Part shown: one piece after another, positions 15,413-21,829 of the stretch | Numbering within the stretch: position 1 is the first letter of the stretch | Layout: every line of letters starts with the position of its first letter | NCBI GenBank assembly: GCA_964642165.1 | Contig: CAZXOC010000077.1 | Coordinates: forward strand, 1-25,625 | Source of the DNA: CAYRVX01 sp964642165 | GTDB lineage: Bacteria > Planctomycetota > Phycisphaerae > SM23-33 | DNA: 25,625 nt | Direction: 5' to 3' | Program-made: the position numbers and the translations under genes | The notes under the pieces: model-generated | What the model saw: only the letters and a program-made list of their open reading frames with translations | Told to the model about the DNA's origin: nothing | The model's database searches: none

Positions 15413-15433
15413 CGGATTCCCGGGTCGAATCCG
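15413..15433 (-). other. Perfect 7-bp hairpin just after the HPF stop codon
   Basis: CGGATTC (15413-15419) and GAATCCG (15427-15433) are perfect reverse complements with a 7-base loop, starting three bases past the HPF stop on the minus strand. It could attenuate transcription into ptsN or protect an mRNA end. No T-run follows. The remaining gap to ptsN (15269-15412) shows no gene and only weak promoter-like matches. Confidence 0.4.
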
Positions 15434-15436
15434 TGG

Positions 15437-15769
15437 CTACGATTGGATGGCCTCGGTGGACTCGCTCAGCGACGGGCCTTGGCGGTCCCGGACCTTGTCC
15501 TTGTGGCGGCGAAGCTGCTCGGAGATCTTCTGGACGCACTGGTCCACCGCGGCGTACAGGTCCTGCTCCCGGTGCGTTGCGACAAAAGTGCTTTTTCGAC
15601 GGGCCGTTACGACCACCTCCACCACGGCATGCTCGGCCTCCACGTCCAGGATCGCCTCGATCGTCTGGATGTTGTCGTAGTAGCGAGGCAGCTTGGCCAC
15701 CTTCGACTCGACATAGTCACGGATCGCATCGGTCACGTCCATGTGTCGCGCCTTGACGGTGATGTTCAC
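15437..15769 (-). CDS. hpf: Ribosome hibernation promoting factor, short form (HPF/RaiA family)
   Basis: This 110-residue protein belongs to the HPF/YfiA family, which binds the decoding region of the 30S subunit and parks ribosomes during slow growth. The start VNITVKARHMDVTDAIRDYV and the segment LYAAVDQCVQKISEQLRRHK are typical. It ends soon after the single domain, so it is a short form without the dimerising tail of long HPF. The GTG at 15769 overlaps the DUF502 stop as GTGA, with AGGAG eight bases upstream. HPF next to PtsN is also seen in proteobacterial rpoN clusters. Here the membrane protein replaces rpoN upstream. Confidence 0.92.
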   Translation of the reverse strand: MNITVKARHMDVTDAIRDYVESKVAKLPRYYDNIQTIEAILDVEAEHAVVEVVVTARRKSTFVATHREQDLYAAVDQCVQKISEQLRRHKDKVRDRQGPSLSESTEAIQS

Positions 15770-16548
15770 GCTGGGATCTCCTTCTTGCTCTCCCGCGGGA
15801 GGAACTCGCCCCGCCGGATCTGCTCGACTTCGGCCTGCGTCAGGGCCTGTCCGGGCGGCATGATGACGCCGCCGCTGACGGTGAAACGAAGCGCGTCGTC
15901 GATGCTCAGCGGCAGGTCCACGATCTCGTGCCGCCTCACGGTAATGGTATACCCCGTCACGGGCGTCGGGCTGGACGGAATGAAGACCGTGACCATGTCG
16001 TCCCCGAGGGCGTCCAGCAGCGTCCGCATGCCCACGCTGGTTACCAGCCCCACCGACCAGACGCCCTTTCGCGGGTACTCCACCGCCACCACCCGCGAGA
16101 ACTGCATCTTCCGCTCGGTCAGCAGGAAGTCCGTCACCTGCTTGACCGACGGATAGATCTGCTTGACGACCGGCAGGCGGAAGAACGCCTGCTCGATCAT
16201 CCGCCACAGCCCCCGCCCGATGATGCTCGCCACGAACCGACCGAGGACGTAGATCAGCACGAAGGCCAGCAGGAAACTCGCCCAGCGAAGGCGATAGGGC
16301 TCCCAGATCCCCGTCTCCACCTCCTGCCAGACCGCCTTCGGCCCCGTGAAGGTCATCGTCTCGCCCCGCTGCAATGCCAGCGCCTGCACCACGATCCATT
16401 GGGCGACCTGGTCAACGTATCGGCCGATGTACTGGTCCACGAACCGCAGGACGTAGACGACGATGATGACGGTCAGCAGCGGCGGGAGCATCGCCGCCAG
16501 GCCGCGGAGGAAGAACCGCCGGAAGTCCTGCCTGAATCGCCCTGCCAC
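15766..16548 (-). CDS. DUF502 family membrane protein
   Basis: The 260-residue protein has two membrane helices, at about 13-36 and 88-110. The family-specific segment follows the second helix (RLPVVKQIYPSVKQV, 124-138). The rest is a soluble domain ending in a basic/acidic tail (PRESKKEIPA). DUF502 proteins are widespread in bacteria and their role is unknown. It is the first gene of the minus-strand series and is translationally coupled to HPF, which may mean joint control. The start is GTG at 16548 with AGGAG seven bases before it. An open frame on this strand reaching 16837 is in another register and overlaps this gene. Confidence 0.9.
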   Translation of the reverse strand: MAGRFRQDFRRFFLRGLAAMLPPLLTVIIVVYVLRFVDQYIGRYVDQVAQWIVVQALALQRGETMTFTGPKAVWQEVETGIWEPYRLRWASFLLAFVLIYVLGRFVASIIGRGLWRMIEQAFFRLPVVKQIYPSVKQVTDFLLTERKMQFSRVVAVEYPRKGVWSVGLVTSVGMRTLLDALGDDMVTVFIPSSPTPVTGYTITVRRHEIVDLPLSIDDALRFTVSGGVIMPPGQALTQAEVEQIRRGEFLPRESKKEIPA

Positions 16549-17014
16549 AAGAATGCTCCTGTTCGGCAGTGCCGGGCGACCTCGTGGCCGCCATGCAGCC
16601 CGGGCCGGGCTCTGGCCTGCCAGGCCTCAGCCGCAAGACCATGCCTTCCCCCCGACGATCAAGGACCAGATCGAGACACACCGATGCCTCCGCACCCCCC
16701 TTTGCGGTGATTCGGGCTTGCCATTGGCTATCCGTGTGCCCTTCGTGGCGTAGAGCCGGCTGCAGCCAGCCCGTCTCCATGGCGACGCGCTCGTTGGCGA
16801 CCGGGCGAGTCGTATGGCCGCCACTGTCTCCAACCAATGAAGTCTATGCTGGTCGCGGCCAATCGTCAAGCCGCCGCCAGTCAGCCGGCGTGACTGTCTT
16901 GACAGTCGCCGGGCAATGCCCTAGCTTTCAACGCACAGGAGCGCCCCCAGGTGGCCCCCGGGAGCGACCGCCGTTTCTACGCGTGGCTAAGACCCTGTTG
17001 TCTCGAGGGTTGAG
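16549..17014. other. 466-base divergent intergenic region between DUF502 and ackA
   Basis: No convincing gene is seen. Open frames on both strands (16569-17018 plus, 16412-16837 minus) are Arg/Pro/Gly-rich and overlap flanking genes. The right part holds the ackA promoter and a palindrome (16885-16927). The left part has short inverted repeats, GGCCTG/CAGGCC near 16614-16626 and AGCCCG/CGGGCT near 16597-16611. These could lie in the DUF502 leader. I found no clear promoter for DUF502. Confidence 0.5.
16885..16927 (+). promoter_or_regulatory. Putative ackA promoter with a palindrome over its -35
   Basis: A perfect TTGACA (16899-16904) is followed after 17 bases by TAGCTT (16922-16927), which keeps the T, A and final T of a -10. 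The -35 is inside a 16-base palindrome, GACTGTC-TT-GACAGTC (16892-16907). Outer arms CCGGCG (16885-16890) and CGCCGG (16907-16912) also match as inverted copies if two bases are skipped. A dimeric regulator binding here would block RNA polymerase. The leader to the ATG is about 80 bases. Confidence 0.5.
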
Positions 17015-18214
17015 ATGAATATCTTCGTCGTGAACTGCGGGAGCAGTTCCATCAAGTACCGGTTGTTTGACATGGCCGACGAGTCCGTCCTGGCCCGCGG
17101 GCTGCTGGAGCGCGTCGGTGCCGACGCCGCCCTGCACCACACCACCGCCAAGGGCCGAACCGACCGCGACGTCACCGCCCCGGACCACGGCTCGGGGCTG
17201 ACGCTCATCCTCGATGTCCTGGTTGACTCGGAGATTGGCGTTCTTGGGAGTGTTGGCGACATCGACGCCCTGGGCCACCGCGTGGTGCACGGCGGCGAGG
17301 ACGTGACCGGCTCGGCCATCGTCGACGACGAGCTGCTGGCCGTCATCTGCCGGAACGCGGAACTGGCGCCGCTGCACAATCCGCCCAACCTCGCCGGCAT
17401 CGAGGCGGCGAGGGCGGCCATGCCCGGCGTGCCGAACGTCGCCGTCTTCGATACCGCCTTCCTCGCCACGCTGCCGCCGAAGGCCCATCGCTACGCCGTG
17501 CCCGAGCCGTGGTACACCGACCATCATGTGCGGAAGTACGGCTTCCACGGGACCAGCCACCGGTACGTCACGCTCCGCGCGGCCGAACTGCTCCGCAAGG
17601 CCGTCGAGGACGTCTGCCTCATCACCGCGCATCTCGGCAACGGCTGCTCCATCACGGCGGTGGACGGCGGGCGGGCCGTCGACCACTCCATGGGCCTGAC
17701 GCCGCTGGAGGGGCTGGTCATGGGCACGAGGAGCGGCGACCTGGACCCGGCCGTCGTGGCGTACATGTGCTCTCGCGGCCTGGGCGTGGGGGAGGTGGAC
17801 CGCGTCCTGAACCAGGAATCGGGCCTGCTGGGCGTCAGCGGGCTGAGCAACGACATGCGGGACATCGAGGCGGCGGCCGGCGAGGGCAGCGCCCGGGCGA
17901 TGCTGGCACGCGAGATGTTCATCTTCCGGCTCGTGAAGTACGTCGGGGCGTACGTCGCCATCCTGCCGTGCCTGGACGCGTTGGTCCTCACCGGCGGCAT
18001 CGGCGAGAACGCCGCGGCGCTCCGCGCCGACTTCTGCGAGCAGCTCGGGCGGCTGGGCGTCGTCCTCGACGAGGCGCGCAACGCCCGGGCCGTGGGCGGA
18101 CAGGCCGGGGCCATCACCGCCGAGGGCTCCGCCCTGGCCGTCTGGGTCGTGCCGACCAACGAGGAGCTCATGATCGCCCGCGACACGCGGGACTGCGTCC
18201 CCGCGGCGCGATAG
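17015..18214 (+). CDS. ackA: Acetate kinase
   Basis: Acetate kinase interconverts acetyl phosphate and ADP with acetate and ATP, usually with phosphotransacetylase, to make ATP during fermentation or to activate acetate. The 399-residue length is normal. Equivalents of known active-site residues are present: Asn7, Arg89 (GHRVVHGG), His121 (HNPPN), Asp146 (FDTAF), His178 (YGFHGTSH), His206 (HLGNG), Arg239 (GTRSGDLDP) and Glu383 (PTNEE). One small oddity is Leu150 where FDTAFH usually has His. GAGGG lies five bases before the ATG. pta is not in the window. The gene has its own predicted promoter and a hairpin after its stop. Confidence 0.96.
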   Translation: MNIFVVNCGSSSIKYRLFDMADESVLARGLLERVGADAALHHTTAKGRTDRDVTAPDHGSGLTLILDVLVDSEIGVLGSVGDIDALGHRVVHGGEDVTGSAIVDDELLAVICRNAELAPLHNPPNLAGIEAARAAMPGVPNVAVFDTAFLATLPPKAHRYAVPEPWYTDHHVRKYGFHGTSHRYVTLRAAELLRKAVEDVCLITAHLGNGCSITAVDGGRAVDHSMGLTPLEGLVMGTRSGDLDPAVVAYMCSRGLGVGEVDRVLNQESGLLGVSGLSNDMRDIEAAAGEGSARAMLAREMFIFRLVKYVGAYVAILPCLDALVLTGGIGENAAALRADFCEQLGRLGVVLDEARNARAVGGQAGAITAEGSALAVWVVPTNEELMIARDTRDCVPAAR

Positions 18215-18240
18215 CGGGCGGCTCGCGGCGGGCGTGCGGG

Positions 18241-18269
18241 CCGGGGCGCAGCCTTCGAGGTCGCCCCGG
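18241..18269 (+). terminator. Candidate terminator after ackA
   Basis: CCGGGGCG (18241-18248) pairs perfectly with CGCCCCGG (18262-18269). CCT/AGG can pair inside the loop, and two weaker pairs can extend outside. A T-rich stretch follows from about 18282, somewhat far for a standard intrinsic terminator. Confidence 0.45.
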
Positions 18270-18323
18270 TCGGCGCCGCGGTGTTGATTCATGTTGTTTC
18301 TTGCCTGCGTATCGGGAATTCGT

Positions 18324-18352
18324 TTGCCAACGTGTCGGCGGCGCGCTTTAAT
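18324..18352 (+). promoter_or_regulatory. Putative promoter of the LysM protein
   Basis: TTGCCA (18324-18329, 5 of 6) and TTTAAT (18347-18352, 5 of 6) are 17 bases apart, the best-matching promoter in the window. The leader to the ATG at 18403 would be about 44 bases. Confidence 0.6.
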
Positions 18353-18402
18353 GGACCCAAGGCAATCACACACGCGTTTGGCGGCACAGAGGAGCCCCTC
18401 TC

Positions 18403-19662
18403 ATGCGCACTGACGTGAAGATCGGGATCGCGGTTGCGTTGCTGTTTGTGATCGCCGTGGTGAGCTACTACGCCATTTTCGGCGGCGGCGACCAGGCTGA
18501 CCCCAACGGACAGGGCGCGGAGTTGGCCGGGCTGCACGTTGGCGAGGGCGCCCGGGTCGGCGACGGCAACACCGGGCCCGGCTCGCCGGCGCTGCCGCGG
18601 TTCGGCGGCCTCTCGCCGGACCCCATCACGCCCCCGCCGAGCGGGCCGGAAGCGCCGAACGCTCTGGCGCCGGAATCGCCCGGCACGCCGGGGATCTCGA
18701 TCACCCCGGTCGGGCCGGAGGCCCCGGGCACGCCCGCATCGCCGGGCACGCCCGGCTCGCCGACGATCGGCGAGGAGACCATCACGCCGTCGCTCGCGCC
18801 GCCAAGCAGCCCGGGCTCGCCGTCGGCGCCGACCATCCGCGAGGAGCTCGTCACGCCGGCGATCGACACCGGCGTGCCGCCCATCATGCCGCGGCTGACC
18901 CCGGGCCCGGGTCCGGGTCCGGTCCCGACGCCCGCGGGCCCCGAGCGGACCTACGTCGTCCAGGAGGGCGACGCGGGCTTCTGGGCCATCGCCGAGAAGG
19001 TCTACGGCGACGGGCGCCACTGGGCGCTGATCGCCAAGGCTAACCCGGACGCCGACTCGAACGCCCTGCGCCCGGGGCGAAAGCTGCGGATTCCCCCCAA
19101 GCCGGCAGAGGCGAGCCGCGCCGCCGGCGGCGGCCCGGCGGGGGGGTTGGTCACCAGCCCCACGGGCCAGCGCCACTACATCGTCAAGAAGGGCGACGCG
19201 GGCTTCTGGGGCATCGCCCAGGCCGTCTACGGCGACGGCAAGCACTGGGCGCTGATCGCCAAGGCCAACCCGAACGTCAACAGCATCGCCCTGAAGCCGG
19301 GCGATCGGCTGGCCATACCGCCGCAGCCAAGCGCCGCGACGGTCCGGCCCGCCGAGCCCGTGCCGACGGTCGACCCGGCCACCGGCGATCGGCTCTACGT
19401 CGTGGCCAAGAGCGACACCGCCGGCTTCTGGGGCATCGCGAAGAAGGCCTACGGCAGCGGCGTGTACTGGCCGGTGATCGCCAAGGCCAACGCGAACGTC
19501 AACAGCAGCTCGCTCAAGGTCGGGCAGAAGCTGGTCCTGCCGAAGCTGACCGAGGAGATGCGGCTGCCGGCGCGGCGCGCCGCGACCCCCACGCGACGGA
19601 CCCCCCGAGTGACGCCGGATGACGTGGAGGACATCGGTCGGCAGCCGGTCTTCCGCCGCTGA
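18403..19662 (+). CDS. Membrane-anchored protein with three LysM domains
   Basis: The 419-residue protein has one N-terminal membrane helix (about 7-26) and a long Pro/Gly/Ser-rich linker (about 50-180). Three LysM domains follow at about 184-231, 259-306 and 331-380. LysM binds N-acetylglucosamine-containing glycans, mainly peptidoglycan. The three copies are clear duplicates, each carrying GFW-IA, a YG turn and an IAKAN core at a spacing of 73-75 residues. The third is the most diverged. No enzymatic domain is visible, so it is probably a wall-binding or scaffold protein facing the periplasm. The C-terminus is basic. GAGGAG lies eight bases before the ATG, and a good promoter precedes it. 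Confidence 0.9.
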   Translation: MRTDVKIGIAVALLFVIAVVSYYAIFGGGDQADPNGQGAELAGLHVGEGARVGDGNTGPGSPALPRFGGLSPDPITPPPSGPEAPNALAPESPGTPGISITPVGPEAPGTPASPGTPGSPTIGEETITPSLAPPSSPGSPSAPTIREELVTPAIDTGVPPIMPRLTPGPGPGPVPTPAGPERTYVVQEGDAGFWAIAEKVYGDGRHWALIAKANPDADSNALRPGRKLRIPPKPAEASRAAGGGPAGGLVTSPTGQRHYIVKKGDAGFWGIAQAVYGDGKHWALIAKANPNVNSIALKPGDRLAIPPQPSAATVRPAEPVPTVDPATGDRLYVVAKSDTAGFWGIAKKAYGSGVYWPVIAKANANVNSSSLKVGQKLVLPKLTEEMRLPARRAATPTRRTPRVTPDDVEDIGRQPVFRR

Positions 19663-19789
19663 GGGCGCCGCGGAAACGTGCGTTGTCTCGTCGTGGCACT
19701 CATGCGTATCGGGTCCGTGAGGGTTGAGCGGGCGCCGGCCCCGGCCGGGCCGACGGGCCGAGATGCCTCGAGTCCGGCTGGCCGGTGGG

Positions 19790-19836
19790 GCGGCTTCGGG
19801 GCAAAGCCGCTCAAGCCTTCGGAGGGTAACGTCCGA
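19790..19836 (+). other. Two consecutive hairpins in the leader of the FlgI-like gene
   Basis: GCGGCTT (19790-19796) pairs with AAGCCGC (19804-19810) around 7 bases. TCGGA (19819-19823) pairs with TCCGA (19832-19836) around GGGTAACG. They end about 26 bases before the start codon, just ahead of the ribosome-binding site. This could be a cis-acting structured leader or chance pairing in GC-rich DNA. The rest of the 200-base gap (19663-19862) has a weak hairpin across the LysM stop (19651-19675) and no gene. Confidence 0.35.
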
Positions 19837-19862
19837 TAACCACAGGAGAACGAGGGCTCGCG

Positions 19863-21662
19863 ATGCCTCGAAGCGTCCGTGTACTGGCCGTTGCGGCAAT
19901 GGCGCTGTGCTGGGCCTGCGCAGGCTGTCTGCCCGAGGGATCCTCGCTGAAGACGGCCGAAGAGCCGCGGCCGATCCCGCCCGACGTGATCGGCACCATC
20001 GGCGAGTACGCCAACGTCGTCGGCGGCGGCAGCCTCCTGCTCGACGGCCACGGGCTCGTCGTCGGCCTGGGCAAGGACGGCTCGGCGGAAGTGCCCCCTC
20101 GGCTGAGGAAGTACCTGGTCGAGTACATGCTCAAGAAGAAGGTCGGCTCGCCGCTGGGCGGCGGGCGCGGCGTGACGCCCAGCCAGATCATCGCGGACAA
20201 GGACACGGCCGTGGTGCGGCTGCTCGGCGTGGTGCCCCCGGGGGCGCCGAAGGGATGGACCTTCGACGTGCAGGTCCGGGCGCTCAGCCGGACCGGCACG
20301 CGCAGCCTGGACGGCGGGCGCATCTACGCGTTTCCCATGCACCTGGCCTCGGGGGAGGGCGTCCCGCCGAGCAGCGGGGCCCGCGCCTGGGGCCAGGCCG
20401 AGGGCACCGTCTTCATCAACCCGTTCCTCGATCCGCGGAAGCCCTCCGACGTGCCGCGCTTCCGCGAGGGGCGGCTCATCGGGGGCGGCACGGTGCTTCG
20501 GTCTCGCCCGTTGCGGCTGATCCTCCGCGAGCCCGACTACCTCCGCTGCAACAGCATCCAGCGGCGGATCAACCAGCGGTTCGGCCAGCCTCGTCGGATC
20601 GCCAACGCCAAGAACCCTTCCACCATCGAGCTGAACATCCCCCCGGAGTACCACCGGGACTACGACCACTTCCTGGAGCTGGTGGCCCACCTGCCGCTGC
20701 AGTCCCAGCCGGGGCAGTGGGAGGCCCGCGCCCGGGAGATCGCCCGACAGATGACCCGCCCGGGCGCCAACCACCACGGGCTGGCGCTGGTCTGGGAGGC
20801 CATGGGAAGGCAGGTTACCGACGTCTGCCGCACGCTGTATGCATCGAAGAACCCCGCGGCGGCCTTCCACGCGGCGAGGACCGGCCTGCGTCTGAAAGAC
20901 GAGATGGCCGGCGACGTGGTGATCCGGCTGGCGACGACCGTGGGCTCGCCGTTCCAGGTTCCGGCCATCGAGGAGCTGTCGCGCGCGGTGTGGCTGCTGC
21001 GGTCGGTCCCCACGCTGCGCCGCCTGGTCGACGACGACAACTCCCTGGTCCGCGTCGCCGCCTATGAGGCCCTGACGAAGCTCGGCGACGCGTCGCTGAT
21101 CACCCGCGTCGACGTCGGCGGGGCGTTCAGCCTGGACCTGGTCAAGTCCCGCAAGGCCTACGTGATCTACGCCGCGCAGAGCCGCGAGAGGAAGCTCGTC
21201 CTGTTCGGGCGGGACATGACCGTCAACCAGCGCGTCTTCCTCGACATGCCCAGCGGGCTGGTCACGATGGCCAACCGGCTCGTGGACGTGGACGAGACGG
21301 GCGAGGTGGTGGACCTCAGCCGCCTCTCGCCCGAGGAGCGTGCCCGCAAGAAGACCACCCAGGCTCCGAGGCTGATGGTCTTCCGCAGCATCCCCGGGAC
21401 CCGGACCATCAGCGCCCCGCTCTACACGAGCTTCCTCGTCCGGGAGCTGATCCAGGGACTCGGCGGGCGGGCCCGCGTCGGCCTGCAGCAGCAGGCCAAG
21501 GGCCTCCAGTTGACCTACGGGCAGGTGGTGGCCGTGCTCTACCGCATGTGCGAAGTGGAAAAGGACATCCCGGCCGAATTCGTCTTGCAACGCCCGCTCG
21601 GAACGGGCAGACTCTACCGCGACGTCCCGACGGTCGGCAGGCCGGATATGCCGGGACAGTAG
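19863..21662 (+). CDS. FlgI-like (flagellar P-ring-like) lipoprotein with long C-terminal extension
   Basis: The 599-residue protein has a lipoprotein signal: a hydrophobic stretch ends at Cys22 in ACAGC, so it should be lipid-anchored. Residues about 41-290 follow the P-ring protein FlgI pattern: VIGTIGEYANVVGGGS, GHGLVVGLG, PPGAPKGWTFDVQVRAL and SLDGGRIYAFPMHL. True FlgI is about 365 residues with an ordinary Sec signal. Here about 300 residues follow, including a HEAT-like helix pair near 383-410 and a region with no recognised domain. No flagellar gene is nearby, so a role outside flagella is likely, perhaps an envelope ring or scaffold. GAGGG precedes the ATG at 19863. Confidence 0.8.
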   Translation: MPRSVRVLAVAAMALCWACAGCLPEGSSLKTAEEPRPIPPDVIGTIGEYANVVGGGSLLLDGHGLVVGLGKDGSAEVPPRLRKYLVEYMLKKKVGSPLGGGRGVTPSQIIADKDTAVVRLLGVVPPGAPKGWTFDVQVRALSRTGTRSLDGGRIYAFPMHLASGEGVPPSSGARAWGQAEGTVFINPFLDPRKPSDVPRFREGRLIGGGTVLRSRPLRLILREPDYLRCNSIQRRINQRFGQPRRIANAKNPSTIELNIPPEYHRDYDHFLELVAHLPLQSQPGQWEARAREIARQMTRPGANHHGLALVWEAMGRQVTDVCRTLYASKNPAAAFHAARTGLRLKDEMAGDVVIRLATTVGSPFQVPAIEELSRAVWLLRSVPTLRRLVDDDNSLVRVAAYEALTKLGDASLITRVDVGGAFSLDLVKSRKAYVIYAAQSRERKLVLFGRDMTVNQRVFLDMPSGLVTMANRLVDVDETGEVVDLSRLSPEERARKKTTQAPRLMVFRSIPGTRTISAPLYTSFLVRELIQGLGGRARVGLQQQAKGLQLTYGQVVAVLYRMCEVEKDIPAEFVLQRPLGTGRLYRDVPTVGRPDMPGQ

Positions 21663-21673
21663 GTGAGACAATG

Positions 21674-21720
21674 CTTTGCGCAGGGCGACCGGCCGCGTTC
21701 GGTCGGCGGCCGGCGCAGAG
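21674..21720. other. Large hairpin between the FlgI-like gene and smc
   Basis: CCGGCCGC (21689-21696) pairs with GCGGCCGG (21706-21713). The outer arms CTTTGCG (21674-21680) and CGCAGAG (21714-21720) pair with one G-U, leaving a bulge of about 8 bases on the left. It starts about 11 bases past the FlgI-like stop, so it is a candidate terminator or processing site. No T-run follows. No promoter for smc was recognised in the remaining gap. Confidence 0.45.
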
Positions 21721-21829
21721 AAACCAGCGAGTCACGGGATGCCGGCCGCCGGCGGCGTGGAGGGCGGTCCGGCCGAGTACGCCACGGATGGCGCCTTTGG
21801 GAAGGTCGCGTTAGGGAAGACGCAGACAC

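Noticed and set aside
15405..15440. tRNA T-arm remnant, suggested by GGGTCGAATCC
   Set aside because: The first T-loop base is wrong and no other tRNA arm can be built around it. The pattern is explained by a simple 7-bp hairpin.
16569..17018. Open frame in the DUF502-ackA gap on the plus strand
   Set aside because: Ser/Arg/Pro-rich composition, it overlaps the ackA start and promoter, and it has no recognisable domain.
19797..19840. c-di-GMP-I (GEMM) riboswitch, suggested by GCAAAGCC
   Set aside because: Only that octamer resembles the class. The CACG/GGGCAAACC part and the GGGTTACC segment are missing and the pairing differs.
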